Source: Aquamicrobium zhengzhouense
GTDB taxonomy: Bacteria; Pseudomonadota; Alphaproteobacteria; Rhizobiales; Rhizobiaceae
Reading direction: 5' to 3'
Assembly: GCF_016124105.1 (NCBI RefSeq)
Contig: NZ_JADGMQ010000001.1
Span: forward strand, 1-64,000
DNA: 64,000 nt
Notes under the pieces: generated by a model
Told to the model about the DNA's origin: nothing
What the model saw: the letters and a program-made list of their open reading frames with translations, nothing else
Database searches by the model: none
Position numbers and translations under genes: made by a program
In this document: one piece after another, positions 9,117 through 19,774 of the stretch
How positions within the stretch are numbered: the first letter of the stretch is position 1
Layout: each line of letters opens with the position of its first letter

Positions 9117-10346
9117 GTGAGCATTTCCAGAGTGGTGATTATCGGCAGCGGACAGGCAGGTGTCGAATGTGCCGTTGCGCTTCGGCATGAAGGATTCGAA
9201 GGCTCGATCGTGATGATCGGTGACGAGCCTGACCTGCCGTATCAGCGCCCGCCACTTTCCAAGGAATTCCTCAAAAGCGTTGAGGACAGCTCACTGCCGC
9301 TGAAAGGCGAGGGCGTCTACTCGAGCAGCCATATTGAGCGCAGGTTGGGTGAGACCGTCAGGCGCATCGATCGGGAGGCGAAGCAGGTTGAACTGTCATC
9401 CGGCGAGCGCCTTTCCTATGATCACTTGGTGATCGCCACTGGCGCGCGAAACAGGTTTCCGCCGATCGAAGGACTAGACGTATCCAAGGTCCTGGAGCTG
9501 AGGACGCTAGCGCATGCACGGGTGCTCACGGCGCGGCTGGATGGCCTGAGGCATGTCACGATCATCGGCGGTGGCTTCATAGGCCTCGAAGTCGCGGCAC
9601 TCCTCCGCCAGCGTGACATTGCCGTCGATGTCCTGGAATTTGCTGATCGGCTGATGGGGCGGGTTCTATCGCCCCTGATGAGCGAGCAATTCTTGTCGCT
9701 GCACGCAGAGATGGGGACACGCATCAGGTTGCAGACGGTCGCGCATGCGGTCGCTGAGAATGCCACAGGCTTTACCGTGACCCTTTCCGACGGCGACACG
9801 CTGGAGACCGATGCGATCGTAATGGCTGCGGGTGTGGTTCCCAACGCGGAGCTCGCCATGGAAGCGGGCCTTGAGGTCGAGAACGGCGTGGTGGTCGATG
9901 AGATGCTTCGTACCTCGGATGCCTCCATCTCCGCGATTGGAGATGTCGCCGCTCACCCGAACAAGTGGGGTGTGGGGCGGATCCGTCTTGAATCCGTTCA
10001 GAACGCGGTCGATCAGGGCAAATGCGTCGCAGCCCGGATCGCCGGCAAGCCGTACGAATATTCTGACCTGCCATGGTTCTGGTCCCACCAGGGAAAGGCC
10101 AAGCTCCAGATCGCCGGGCTCAACATGGGCATGGATTCGTCGGTCCTCCGCGGCGATCCAGCCGACGGAAAATACTCGGTCTTCGTTTATCGCGGGGATC
10201 AGCTCGTGGCCGTCGAGAGCATGAACGCACCCGCAGATCACATGGTCGCTCGTCGACTGTTGGCCGCAGGCGTCAACGTGACAAAGGAGCAGGCGGCGGA
10301 TCGGTCGGTGGATCTGAAGGGCATGATCCCGCGCCCTACGGCCTGA
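9117..10346 (+). CDS. FAD-dependent ferredoxin/rubredoxin-type reductase
   Basis: The product (409 residues) is an NAD(P)H-dependent flavoprotein of the rhodocoxin/putidaredoxin-reductase type that feeds electrons to a 2Fe-2S ferredoxin. The FAD Rossmann motif VVIIGSGQAGVECA is at ~5-20 with the family hallmark PYQRPPLSKEFL (~42-53). The NAD motif VTIIGGGFIGLEVAALL follows near residue 145, and SAIGDVAAHPN (~275) is the second FAD contact. A C-terminal reductase domain ends the protein. The start is GTG 9117, set by GGAGGA just upstream. No ferredoxin, P450 or ring-hydroxylating oxygenase is adjacent, so the electron acceptor is unknown. The 3' end lies 5 bp from convergent pbpC. Confidence 0.87.
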   Translation: MSISRVVIIGSGQAGVECAVALRHEGFEGSIVMIGDEPDLPYQRPPLSKEFLKSVEDSSLPLKGEGVYSSSHIERRLGETVRRIDREAKQVELSSGERLSYDHLVIATGARNRFPPIEGLDVSKVLELRTLAHARVLTARLDGLRHVTIIGGGFIGLEVAALLRQRDIAVDVLEFADRLMGRVLSPLMSEQFLSLHAEMGTRIRLQTVAHAVAENATGFTVTLSDGDTLETDAIVMAAGVVPNAELAMEAGLEVENGVVVDEMLRTSDASISAIGDVAAHPNKWGVGRIRLESVQNAVDQGKCVAARIAGKPYEYSDLPWFWSHQGKAKLQIAGLNMGMDSSVLRGDPADGKYSVFVYRGDQLVAVESMNAPADHMVARRLLAAGVNVTKEQAADRSVDLKGMIPRPTA

Positions 10347-10351
10347 AAGGT

Positions 10352-12421
10352 CTATTCGACGTATATCTCGACGCTCGCGCTACGGCCGACCGCGTCAATC
10401 ACCGTTAGGCGCGAGAAGCCGACACTGTCAGGTTCCCAGCGGCTGGTTCGCCGCCGGGAGGGCGTGTCGAGCGGCTTTCCATTGGCGAGCCAGCGAAACG
10501 GTGCGCGGCCGCCCTGCAATTTGAGCACCAGTGGCAAGATTTCGTTGCCCGCCGAGACAAGATCCACCCGCGCGCCGGATGGCGGAAAAACAATCTCAGG
10601 AGCCGGCTCGGCAATACCCTTCTCCTCGATGCTCTCCTTGCCTGATGAGTAGCGCTTGAGAGTGACCGGCAACTCGCTGCGTGCGGTTCTACTTGTCCCG
10701 GAAGGCGGTCGAGGTAGAGCAGCGATCGGAAAGCTGGAACGTGCGAAAGCCTCGAAAAGTATGGGAGCCGCAGACTGGTAGCCTGCTAGGCCTGGGACCG
10801 GCGCCCCGTCCGGCCTTCCCACCCAGACGCCAATTACGCGACGGCCATCAAACCCTACTGACCATGCATCACGGTAGCCGTAGCTGGTTCCGGTCTTGTA
10901 ACCAATGCCCAGGCGCGTAGCTCCTTCAGGCGGCTGAATCCCGGACAAGATGTCGGCGATCTGCCAGTTCGCCCGATGATCAAGAAGCGTCGCTGTATGC
11001 CGGACACCAGTCTGGTTGCTGATGCTGGTTGCGAGGCCTCTGTTCGCGACCCCAGTGTAGAGTTGGACAAGATCTCGTAGAGTGAGGCCTGCGCCGCCGA
11101 GCGCGATAGCAAGCCCCGGAGCCTCGTCGCGAGGCAGCACCGGAGAGACGCCGATTTGCCTGAAGCGTGAAGTCAGCCGCGTCGGGCCAACCGTGTCCAG
11201 CAAGCGGACTGCCGGTACGTTGAGCGACATCTGCAGAGCCGTGCGCACAGATACGTCGCCTTGATATTCCATATCGAAGTTGCGGGGGCGGTATGCGCCA
11301 AAACTGGAAGGGCGATCCTCGATGATCGTTTCCTGCGCAACCATACCTTCCTCGAAGGCGAGGCCGTATATGAATGGTTTGAGGGTCGAGCCGGGCGAGC
11401 GCACCGCCCTCGTCATATCAATCCAGCCGCGACGACGATCGTCGAAATAATTGGCGGAGCCAACCTCGGCGAGAACATCACCGGTCTGTGCGTCAGCCAT
11501 CAGAATGGCGACGGAAATATTCGGGCCGAGGCGTTCGGCGGCGTCGCGTGCCACGCGCTCAAGCCCTTCCTGCGCACGGCGGCTGAGCGTCAATTGGTGT
11601 CGCTCTGTGCCCGGGTTTTCTCGGAGGATGCGCTCAGCAGCATGAGCGGCGAGGAATGGGATAGGCTGTCGCTGGCGGGGAGCGCGGTCGTGAAGGCCCC
11701 GTGCGATTTCAGTTGGGTCGATCGCGCCGGCACTTGCCATGCGACGGAGAACGCGATCTTTCGCAGCTTCGGCACCTTTGGGGTTGCGATCCGGGCGACG
11801 ACGCTCCGGCAATTGCGGGAGCGCTACAAGGAGGGCCGCTTCGCCGACGCTCAGTCGTTTGGGCTCCTTGCCGAACCACGCGAGTGTCGCTGCTCTTATA
11901 CCTTCGAGATTCCCGCCATAGGGCGCAAGAGTCAGGTATCGCTCCAGAATCTCTTTTTTGCTTAACCGCCGCTCTACCTGCACAGCGCGCACCATCTGCC
12001 TCAATTTGGCGGTGTAAGACCTTTGCTGTCTTGGCTCCAGCAGACGCGCGAGCTGCATCGACAGGGTGGATCCTCCGGAGACGATCCTGCCATTCGTAAC
12101 AAGCTGCCAGGCAGCACGGGCGATCGCCAGAAGGTCGACGCCGCCGTGCTCGTAGAAACGCTTGTCCTCATAGGCGATCAGCATGGAGACGAAATGCGGA
12201 TCGATATCGTCGAGCGCAACCCGAAAACGCCAGGCACCTTCGCGCGTCGCGAGTGCGCGCAGCAAGGCACCATCGCGGTCGACTATCTCCACGGAGGTTT
12301 CAGCCGGATCGAGAGGGGGAGGATAGGCGCGATCCAGCCTGTCGAGGCCAAACATGACCAGCGTGCCCGCAACTGCCGTTGCTGACAGAGACATAAGGGC
12401 GCGCTGGAGCACTCGCTTCAT
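10352..12421 (-). CDS. pbpC: Penicillin-binding protein 1C (bifunctional glycosyltransferase/transpeptidase)
   Basis: The 689-residue class A PBP is anchored by one N-terminal TM segment. The GT51 glycosyltransferase domain (~60-230) shows YEDKRFYEHGGVD and GGSTLSMQLARLLEPR; the transpeptidase domain carries SPGSTLKPF (SxxK serine, ~345), an SLN box (MSLNVPAV) and KTGTSYGYRDAW (~510). The C-terminal ~90 residues match the BiPBP_C domain specific to PBP1C. It overlaps the upstream alpha-2-macroglobulin gene by 4 bp (ATGA), so the two are translationally coupled. Pairing of pbpC with a bacterial alpha-2-macroglobulin is a widespread arrangement, suggesting that PBP1C repairs peptidoglycan while the macroglobulin traps attacking proteases. 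Confidence 0.95.
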   Translation of the reverse strand: MKRVLQRALMSLSATAVAGTLVMFGLDRLDRAYPPPLDPAETSVEIVDRDGALLRALATREGAWRFRVALDDIDPHFVSMLIAYEDKRFYEHGGVDLLAIARAAWQLVTNGRIVSGGSTLSMQLARLLEPRQQRSYTAKLRQMVRAVQVERRLSKKEILERYLTLAPYGGNLEGIRAATLAWFGKEPKRLSVGEAALLVALPQLPERRRPDRNPKGAEAAKDRVLRRMASAGAIDPTEIARGLHDRAPRQRQPIPFLAAHAAERILRENPGTERHQLTLSRRAQEGLERVARDAAERLGPNISVAILMADAQTGDVLAEVGSANYFDDRRRGWIDMTRAVRSPGSTLKPFIYGLAFEEGMVAQETIIEDRPSSFGAYRPRNFDMEYQGDVSVRTALQMSLNVPAVRLLDTVGPTRLTSRFRQIGVSPVLPRDEAPGLAIALGGAGLTLRDLVQLYTGVANRGLATSISNQTGVRHTATLLDHRANWQIADILSGIQPPEGATRLGIGYKTGTSYGYRDAWSVGFDGRRVIGVWVGRPDGAPVPGLAGYQSAAPILFEAFARSSFPIAALPRPPSGTSRTARSELPVTLKRYSSGKESIEEKGIAEPAPEIVFPPSGARVDLVSAGNEILPLVLKLQGGRAPFRWLANGKPLDTPSRRRTSRWEPDSVGFSRLTVIDAVGRSASVEIYVE

Positions 12422-15400
12422 CGTGCAGCAGTCACTTCCATCATCCCGGCGGAGGTGCGCCCGTTAAACTGAGGCCTGTACATGTCCTGCACAATTGCGG
12501 CTGGATGCGCGTAGACACCCGGCGTGACCGCTCGTACGACGTATGCCACCATGAACTCACCGCCGCCGTCTCGATCAAAGGCGGCGATGAAGCGATCATC
12601 CAGGAACTCGGAATGCACAGCGGCTGGCTCGCCCAGCCATTCAAAATTCGACAACGCCGCGCTGCCAACGAGGCTCGGATTGTCGATTTCGAAGCCCGCA
12701 GGCAGAAGATCGGTGACGATGACGCGTGAGAACCAGTCGTTGTGCTCGTGGACGCGAAGGACGACCACGAAGCGGTCATTCTGAGCCGCTTCCGTGATAT
12801 TCGCCTGGTTGCCGTCGAACGTGTAGTAGGTGCGCTCGATCGAGAAACCGTTGCCGCCCGCAGGCAGTGGATCGATGGGAGCCGCGACGGTTGTGATAAC
12901 CGCTTCCACGGGCTCACTGCCACGATTGGTAATGGTGAGTGGCGTTGACATCACCTCATCCCCGGTCATGCGGCGGGCAAAATTGCCTTCATACCCGGCA
13001 CCATCCACTTCAAGTTTCAGATCCTTGCCAGCGTCGGCAATTGCGCGCGCGGCCAGCACCAGCCAGGCTTCTTCCTGCGTACTTGTATAATCTTTCCGAT
13101 CTCGCTCGGAGGAAACGAAGCGGAGGAGTTCCGGGATCACGCCGGATGCCGCGTCAGTTTCGGCTGCCAATGCGAGGATTGCCGCACCGTCACGAAGAGG
13201 AGAGCCATAATCGGAGCGGTAGAGGCTGTTTCGCGCCGTATCCGTCTGTGCCTGCGAAACGGCGGAGTAGAAAACTGCTTCAGAGCGAACATTGTCGCCG
13301 TAAAGCGCTAGCGCGGCGGCAAGATGCGCACGAGCGAGCGGGCTCGTGAATTCATCCAGACGTGCGTCGGCGTAGTATCGCAGGTCCCCAATGGAGGCTC
13401 GACGATTGCGGGCCAGCACGTAGAGGGAGTAGGCAATCTCTGTTCCTCGTTCGGCTACATCTGTCGTGTAGGCCAGCGTGTTCTGAAGGTTGTCGAGTGC
13501 GCTGGCGAAACCTTGCACCGGAACGTCATAACCGGCTTCCCGGGCTCGGCTGAGAAACTCGGTGATGTAGGCGTCGAGCCACGGGTCGTTCCAGTCCGGT
13601 CCCCATAGACCGAACGTGCCGCCAGATGTCTGGAAGGTCATGACGCGCAGGATCGCATCTTGTACCCGCTTGCGAAGATCGGGGTCGACCGCAAGACCAG
13701 CCGTTGACGAGAGTTCGCTGACGTATAGCAGTGGCATCGCGCGGCTGACCGTCTGTTCAGCGCAGCCATAGGGATAGCGCTCCAGCGTCATCAGCAGCGA
13801 AGGTAGGTCAAGTGCTGCCGAACGCGAAACGCCCACCGACACGGATGCGCCATCAAGCAGGTGTTCGGCCAGGAGCTGGTTGTCGATACGGATGGAGCCG
13901 CCATCGCCGTTCAGCCTGACAATACGCTGGCTGGCCAAGGGCAGGGCAGGCTCGCGCACAGGCAGATATAGCGTACGTTCCACGTACAATCCGTCCGAAT
14001 GCCGGAGTGCAATGCTGATCGTTGCGTCGCCGGTCGTCGTCGCTTTGATCGGGAGGAAGAGGGTCTCGCGTGCGTTTTCGCGAAGCGCGACAGACGAGGG
14101 CAGTCCGCCGAAGTCGAACGAGGCTTTCCCGTCGCTTTCAACGGAAATTGCGTAGTCGCCGGTTGGTCCATCGGTGTTGTGGATGTCGAGGCGGATCGTG
14201 GCGCTATCGCCCTTGGCGAGGAAACGCGGCTGACCGGCGGTAACGACCAGAGGATCGCGAACGATTACATCGCTTGCGGCTTGCCCGACCGCATGTTTTG
14301 ACCATGCCACCGCCATCACGCGAACCGTGCCGTTAAATTCCGGCAAGTCGAAGGAGATCGCGGCATTGCCATCACCATCGACCTGAACCGGACCGGAGAA
14401 AAAGGCGACCAGCTCTTCTGTCGGCGGGTTTCCTTGTGTGACGATCCCTCCGCCATCTCCACCCGTTCGGATCCGCCCGAAGGTGCCCGCCGAGCCATCG
14501 ATCAAGCGGCCATAAAGATCTCTGACTTCGACACCGAGTCGTCGCTGTCCAAAATAAAAATCGGTCGGGGAAGGTGGCGTATAGCGTGTCAGGTTGAGGA
14601 TGCCGACGTCGACGGCGGCGACCATGACGAGGGCCTGTTCGTTGGGGGCCATGCCGCCTAGCGACACGGGTATGGACAGCGCTTCACGCGGAGCACCGCG
14701 CTCTGCCGTCCCTAACTCAACCTCAAGCTTGCGCTCTGCAGGCTCAATCGTAAGCCATTTCACACCGATCGCGCGCGCCGGCATCCGGGTTTCGGCATCA
14801 GCCGCACGAAAAAGCGTCGCTGTAATGTAAGCACCTGCACCCCACTCACTTGAAACTGGGATTTCGACTTCGCCGCCTTCAGCGGGGATGAATGCCGTTG
14901 TGGTGGTGAACAGCCGTTCCGATCCAATCGCTACCAGCAATTCACCTGCAAAGCGGGACGAGACTTTCAGCCGAGCCGTATCTCCAACCTTGTAGCTGTC
15001 ACGATCGAGCGCGATCTCGAGACCATCCGGCGTTTCGGTCGAGACTTCGGAAACGAACCATCCGGCGTTGAACTCGACACTGGCTACCGGACCGTCCATC
15101 GACGATCCCGCTACTTCCAGACGATAGCGTCCCCACTCAACGGGCAGGGTCAACGCCGCAGGCTCTCCCGTCGAGAGCTCGATCTGTCCGCTCGCGACCT
15201 TTCGCTCAACGGTAATCGGCTCGTAGTTCCATGAATTGTTGCTGCGGTACCACTGGTAGCGGCGCTCAATGTTCGTAAGTGTCCATTGCGCGTTGCGGAT
15301 GCCTATACGCTCACCTTGCGGTGACACGGCAATGACGCGGAAGCCGGCGGTGGAATTTTCAGCGACCTCATTTCCCGCAAAGTCAGGGCGGATGCCGATG

Positions 15401-17883
15401 ATGTCGGCTTCGGGGCGGATGCGTATCGTCGTGCTGCGTTCAACCGCGCGACCGCCACCTTCCCGCATCCGCACATTGACCTTAGCGTCTAGCAGCCGCG
15501 TGGTTGCGGGAGCTTGGTCAACAAATGCCTCGAACTTGGCATTACCAGTCTGATCGGTCGGCTGCAGATCGAGTTCGCTGGAGAGACTTATCTGCTCTTC
15601 ATCGGCGAGCCCGAAATGATATCCGGGGAATTTTTCCCAAATGCGAGAGGTCGTGACTGTCACATCCCCCTCCAGGGAAAGTCCTGCCGCAGGCGCGCCG
15701 TAGAGGTAGCGACCCTCGACACTCAATCCTGCAGGTTCGCCAAGGGCGATCTCCGGGGTCAGCGCTGTCAGCTCGAATTCGATCCGGTCAGGGACGAAAT
15801 CCTCGACGAGGAACTTTACTTCGGCGATCGCGGGAGCTTTGGGATCGCTATGGATGCGGGCCGTCCACGAGCCCCGCATGGCCGTGGGCTGCAAGTTGAA
15901 CGGCACGTGGTGCCCGCCAAGAGCTTCGCCTCCGCTGACTTTTGTCGCCTCAATCACGCCATCGGGCCGCTCGAAAACAAAGGTAAGCGGCAGGTTTTCT
16001 ATTGCGTCAGCGCTGGCATCGCGAGCAAGTGCCGCGGCATGGACCGTCTCGCCAGCTCGATAGACGCCCCGTTCGGTCCAGGCGAAAACGTCGATTGCAC
16101 CGGGCGACTTTCGGCCAGTGACGCCGCGATCGGACAAGTCAAAGCCCGCTCGGGTAAGGTCGAGAAATACGAAATCGGCATCGCCGGACTTTGCCGTGAT
16201 TGCCGATGGAGCCATTCCGGCAGACCCGCGCATGGTACCTGGTTCCAGGAGAGCATGTCCCTTAGAATCGGTGGTGGCCCTGCCCAGAACCTCGTTATTG
16301 CGGGCGAGAAGCTGAATTTCAACGCCAGCAAGTGGTTTTGCCGTTTCGAGGGAGCGGGCGAATACGGTCAGGCCGTGATCGCCGGAATATGTTGTAAGGC
16401 CGATGTCCGATACGACGAACCATTGTGTGGCCTGGCTGGCCCAGCTTTCGCTAGTGTCGCCTTCCGCCTTCGCAGTCAGGACGTAGACGCCAGGCTGTCG
16501 CTCCGCCAGCGCTTCGTTGACCGGGAAGCTGGTGAGCACGTCCTTGTTCAGGTCAATCTCAAGATCGATCGAGCCTTCCCAAACCAGTTCGCCGAGATTT
16601 TGAGAGACGGTGCTCAGCGAGTACTCATCCACTTGTCGCAGGAAGAGATTGTTGTTGAGCATCGCTGCGAGCCCGCGATCGCCGACCCGGTGCAGTTTCA
16701 GTTTAGCGGATGCGGAATTGACGCTGACCATGGGGATGCCGTGTCGGCCAGCCGCAGGCAGAACGAAGTTTTCGGTCGAGAAGCGAACAGACGGCGCGCG
16801 GTCGCGAACATAGATCGAGAGATCAACGGGTGCGGTCGTTTTCTCGCCAATCGTCGAAGGCAGTCCCTGGCGCACGGTGATCTGGTATTGCTTGCCGTGG
16901 TCAAGGCCTTCGACACAGACCTGCTGTTCCCGAGCTTCAACGGCTTTTGGAGCAGCGCCATCGACGGTGAAGAAGGTTGCGTAATCAACTCCGGCCTTCA
17001 CCAGATTTTCTGAGAACTGAACGCAGACGCGCGGGCTCGCGAGATCAGAATCCACAGTGTGGTTGAGGATACGGAAGCCCTTTCGTTCACGCAGATCCAG
17101 ATATGCCGCCTCAATCTCGTCGTCCTGGACCAGGTCCAGGCTGGCCTCGTAGGCCGTGAGCGCTGCGCGAGACAGGCTGCGCATCTCCAGCCCGATGGCG
17201 AGAAGTTGAAGTGCGGTCGCACGGTCCTGCGTGCTGCGTGAGCGCGTATAGGCATTCAGCACCGGATAGAGCGCATTTGTCTGAGCTGAGTTGGCGTCGT
17301 TTCCTGTGCCGCCAGCAAGGGAAATGTAGGCCCGGGCAAGATCAAGCCAGGTTGTAACGTTGTCTGGCTCTATCGTGACTGCGGCACTGTAGGCTGCAAC
17401 TGCATTGGCTGCGTCACCTGAGGAGGCGCTGGAGGCACCTTGAATAAGAAGTTGCACCAGCCCCGAGCCTTCTGGCTTCGGTCGCGCGGCAAGTTCCCGG
17501 CTAAAACGATTTGCTTCATCGCGTATATAGTCTGGCACGTAGCTTAACCCTGCCGGGGCGCCGATATCTTCTTCTTCGCCGCGCTCGACGATCTTGCCTG
17601 CGATCGCGCCGACGAAGGGCTTGGTGACGCCGTAGTCGCTCTTGAGGAAGCACCACTGCGCCTTGGTGTTATAGGTGAAAGCGCGGCAGTCATTGTCTGC
17701 CAGGCAAACCGCCTCGCAGGCATCGAGAGAGACGTTCGGTTCAGTCCGCAGATCAAAACCGAAATAGTCGGCATCCTGCGTGATCTCCACGCTGCGCTCT
17801 GCGTTTTGGGCGAAGGCAGGGAGAGTGGAGGTCAGCGCCAAGCCTGCGATTACTGAGATAAGTCTGACAGTGCGCAGAAACAT
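12418..17883 (-). CDS. yfhM: Bacterial alpha-2-macroglobulin with N-terminal PAN domain and thioester
   Basis: This 1821-residue periplasmic protease trap is a large MG-domain protein of the YfhM class. The ATG at 17883 is chosen because GGAGGA sits immediately upstream; a TTG four codons earlier overlaps that site. A Sec signal peptide ends near PAFAQ. A PAN/apple-like module follows (~30-105, with CEAVCLADNDCRAFTY and a later Cys), then a TPR-like helical stretch (~135-260) and MG domains. The internal thioester is present as PYGCAEQT (~1374), so covalent trapping should be possible. Unlike E. coli YfhM, no lipobox is seen, so it may be soluble in the periplasm. It precedes and overlaps pbpC. 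The PAN module is inferred from Cys spacing. Confidence 0.9.
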   Translation of the reverse strand: MFLRTVRLISVIAGLALTSTLPAFAQNAERSVEITQDADYFGFDLRTEPNVSLDACEAVCLADNDCRAFTYNTKAQWCFLKSDYGVTKPFVGAIAGKIVERGEEEDIGAPAGLSYVPDYIRDEANRFSRELAARPKPEGSGLVQLLIQGASSASSGDAANAVAAYSAAVTIEPDNVTTWLDLARAYISLAGGTGNDANSAQTNALYPVLNAYTRSRSTQDRATALQLLAIGLEMRSLSRAALTAYEASLDLVQDDEIEAAYLDLRERKGFRILNHTVDSDLASPRVCVQFSENLVKAGVDYATFFTVDGAAPKAVEAREQQVCVEGLDHGKQYQITVRQGLPSTIGEKTTAPVDLSIYVRDRAPSVRFSTENFVLPAAGRHGIPMVSVNSASAKLKLHRVGDRGLAAMLNNNLFLRQVDEYSLSTVSQNLGELVWEGSIDLEIDLNKDVLTSFPVNEALAERQPGVYVLTAKAEGDTSESWASQATQWFVVSDIGLTTYSGDHGLTVFARSLETAKPLAGVEIQLLARNNEVLGRATTDSKGHALLEPGTMRGSAGMAPSAITAKSGDADFVFLDLTRAGFDLSDRGVTGRKSPGAIDVFAWTERGVYRAGETVHAAALARDASADAIENLPLTFVFERPDGVIEATKVSGGEALGGHHVPFNLQPTAMRGSWTARIHSDPKAPAIAEVKFLVEDFVPDRIEFELTALTPEIALGEPAGLSVEGRYLYGAPAAGLSLEGDVTVTTSRIWEKFPGYHFGLADEEQISLSSELDLQPTDQTGNAKFEAFVDQAPATTRLLDAKVNVRMREGGGRAVERSTTIRIRPEADIIGIRPDFAGNEVAENSTAGFRVIAVSPQGERIGIRNAQWTLTNIERRYQWYRSNNSWNYEPITVERKVASGQIELSTGEPAALTLPVEWGRYRLEVAGSSMDGPVASVEFNAGWFVSEVSTETPDGLEIALDRDSYKVGDTARLKVSSRFAGELLVAIGSERLFTTTTAFIPAEGGEVEIPVSSEWGAGAYITATLFRAADAETRMPARAIGVKWLTIEPAERKLEVELGTAERGAPREALSIPVSLGGMAPNEQALVMVAAVDVGILNLTRYTPPSPTDFYFGQRRLGVEVRDLYGRLIDGSAGTFGRIRTGGDGGGIVTQGNPPTEELVAFFSGPVQVDGDGNAAISFDLPEFNGTVRVMAVAWSKHAVGQAASDVIVRDPLVVTAGQPRFLAKGDSATIRLDIHNTDGPTGDYAISVESDGKASFDFGGLPSSVALRENARETLFLPIKATTTGDATISIALRHSDGLYVERTLYLPVREPALPLASQRIVRLNGDGGSIRIDNQLLAEHLLDGASVSVGVSRSAALDLPSLLMTLERYPYGCAEQTVSRAMPLLYVSELSSTAGLAVDPDLRKRVQDAILRVMTFQTSGGTFGLWGPDWNDPWLDAYITEFLSRAREAGYDVPVQGFASALDNLQNTLAYTTDVAERGTEIAYSLYVLARNRRASIGDLRYYADARLDEFTSPLARAHLAAALALYGDNVRSEAVFYSAVSQAQTDTARNSLYRSDYGSPLRDGAAILALAAETDAASGVIPELLRFVSSERDRKDYTSTQEEAWLVLAARAIADAGKDLKLEVDGAGYEGNFARRMTGDEVMSTPLTITNRGSEPVEAVITTVAAPIDPLPAGGNGFSIERTYYTFDGNQANITEAAQNDRFVVVLRVHEHNDWFSRVIVTDLLPAGFEIDNPSLVGSAALSNFEWLGEPAAVHSEFLDDRFIAAFDRDGGGEFMVAYVVRAVTPGVYAHPAAIVQDMYRPQFNGRTSAGMMEVTAAR

Positions 17884-18118
17884 GTTGTCCTCCAAACGTC
17901 ACCTGTGCCGCAAGGGAATGTTGAGCAGCCTCCGCTTCGTATTGTCAACAAATTGCGGGGGGCTGCCGCAGTGAGACGATGTGCATTCTTAGATGTGCAC
18001 TGGAAAAATCGGGACGGGCACATTTTCGTGCCAAATCCGTTTTAGGGGTCGCCGCTGATTTGTGATGATTCTGCGAGGCACGGTGATTTTTACTGTGTCG
18101 CAGTGGCGGGAGTTGTTG
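17884..18118. promoter_or_regulatory. Divergent promoter region with repeats
   Basis: This 235-bp region separates the macroglobulin gene from the binding-protein gene. It contains a direct repeat, GATGTGCA at 17978 and 17992 (14 bp apart), and a short inverted repeat GGCAC-N6-GTGCC near 18017-18032. Spacing by about one and a half helical turns fits a dimeric regulator, but no regulator gene is adjacent. No promoter boxes can be assigned with confidence. Confidence 0.35.
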
Positions 18119-19756
18119 ATGAGCATAAGGTCGGATGAGGTGCAAAAATGCGTGGAGCAGTTGGCTCGCTCCGCTTCATCCGGAGCTGTGAGCCGCCGTG
18201 ACTTCCTCGCGCTGGCAACCTCGTTTGGTGCCACCGCCGCCGCTGCCTATGGTCTGCTGGGCCTGACCGCGCCTGCGCAGGCAGTGCACGCTGAACCTCG
18301 CCGCGGGGGAGTTCTGCGCGTTGCAATGGCTGTCCGCCCGGACAAGGACCCCCGGCTTTCCGATAGAGATGAAATCGGTAACATACATCGACAGGTGCTG
18401 GAGCCACTCATCCGCTACACGCGCGACTTCACCTTCGAGGGCTGCCTGCTCTCAGACTGGGAAATCAGCGAGGACGCTACACGCTATACGTTGCATGTTC
18501 GCCAAGGAGTGACCTGGAACAACGGCGACCCGTTTACGGCAGGTGATGTGGCGTTCAACATTGCGCGGTGGTGCGATGAAAGCGTTGCCGGCAACTCCAT
18601 GGTCGAGCGAATGACAGCTCTCATCGAAGAAGGCAAAGTTCGGCGGGGAGGCATTGAGAAGGTTAATGATTTCACGCTTCGGCTGAACCTGAAGACGCCA
18701 GATGCAACGCTGGTGCCGAGCATGTCGGACTACCCGGCGCTCATAGTTCATCCGCAATATGCCCAGAACGAGGGTGGTTGGATCGTCAATCCCATTGGGA
18801 CCGGTCCCTTCGAACTTGTGTCCCATGAAGTAGGCAAGGAGGCAGAGTTTCGTCGCCGTACTGGTGGCGGCGGCTGGTGGGGTGGAGAGAGCTATCTGGA
18901 TGGGGTGACCTTCATCGACTTAGGGAGCAAACCCGAAGCCGTCGTGGACGCATTTGAGCGTGGCGAAATAGACATTAATTACCAGACGAACGTCGATTAC
19001 CTCGACGCTCTCGACGCGCTTGGCCTGGTTCGTTCCGAGCTGCAGACTGCTAACACGATAGTAGCTCGGGTGAACGTCTCGCATGAACCCTACAATGACG
19101 GAAGGGTTCGGAGGGCGTTGCAGCTCGGGGTGGACAATGCAGCGCTCCTTGAGCTCGGCCACCGTAATGCCGGTGTGAAGGCAGACAATTTTTTCGTCAG
19201 CCCCGTCCATCCTGATTTTGCGAAACTTGATGAGGTCAAGCGTGACGTCAATCGGGCGAAGGCGCTGATGCAGGAGGCGGGTCAGCTCGATTTCACCCAC
19301 GAGCTTATTTCGACCGACGACCATTGGCAGCGAAATACCGGCGATGCGATCGCCGCCCAACTACGTGAAGCGGGGTTCAAGGTGAACCGCAAGGTTCTGG
19401 CCAGCGACGAATATTGGCGCAGCTGGAAGGAGTTTCCGTTCTCTCTCACGACCTGGGGACACCGGCCGCTGGGCATCCAGAACGTCTCGCTAGCGTTTCG
19501 GAAGGGGGCAGCCTGGAATGAGACTGGTTTCTCGAGCGACGAACTGGACGAGGCTATCGCCAGTGCCTTGGCCGTAACCGATTCAGATGCCAGGCGAGAA
19601 TTCATGTTCCAGATCGAGAAGATCATCCGCGACCCGGGTGTGTTCATCCAGCCTTTCTGGCGCAAGATCTATTGTCACTGCGCCCCGCATGTCCGCGGGC
19701 ATGAGATCCACCCGGCATTTGCATTGGATCTCACGCACGTCTGGCTGGCGCAGTGA
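18119..19756 (+). CDS. Tat-exported oligopeptide/dipeptide-type ABC substrate-binding protein
   Basis: The product (545 residues) is a periplasmic binding protein of the SBP_bac_5 (DppA/OppA) family. The ATG at 18119 has GGGAG upstream and yields a twin-arginine signal, [10 protein letters not shown] (~22), with cleavage expected near QAVHA. After it come the family features [10 protein letters not shown], the LEPLIRYT region and [24 protein letters not shown], a hallmark of the family. No permease or ATPase genes are adjacent, so this is an orphan binding protein or it serves a transporter encoded elsewhere. The Tat rather than Sec signal is unusual for the family overall but seen in alphaproteobacteria. 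The ligand is unknown. Confidence 0.88.
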   Translation: MSIRSDEVQKCVEQLARSASSGAVSRRDFLALATSFGATAAAAYGLLGLTAPAQAVHAEPRRGGVLRVAMAVRPDKDPRLSDRDEIGNIHRQVLEPLIRYTRDFTFEGCLLSDWEISEDATRYTLHVRQGVTWNNGDPFTAGDVAFNIARWCDESVAGNSMVERMTALIEEGKVRRGGIEKVNDFTLRLNLKTPDATLVPSMSDYPALIVHPQYAQNEGGWIVNPIGTGPFELVSHEVGKEAEFRRRTGGGGWWGGESYLDGVTFIDLGSKPEAVVDAFERGEIDINYQTNVDYLDALDALGLVRSELQTANTIVARVNVSHEPYNDGRVRRALQLGVDNAALLELGHRNAGVKADNFFVSPVHPDFAKLDEVKRDVNRAKALMQEAGQLDFTHELISTDDHWQRNTGDAIAAQLREAGFKVNRKVLASDEYWRSWKEFPFSLTTWGHRPLGIQNVSLAFRKGAAWNETGFSSDELDEAIASALAVTDSDARREFMFQIEKIIRDPGVFIQPFWRKIYCHCAPHVRGHEIHPAFALDLTHVWLAQ

Positions 19757-19774
19757 CCTGCCAGCTAGCCGGGT

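Noticed and set aside
15514-17013. Long open frame (499 codons) on the plus strand within the macroglobulin gene
   Set aside because: It is antisense to a gene with a clear signal peptide, thioester and family structure. Its product has no recognisable domain and is a by-product of GC-rich codon bias.
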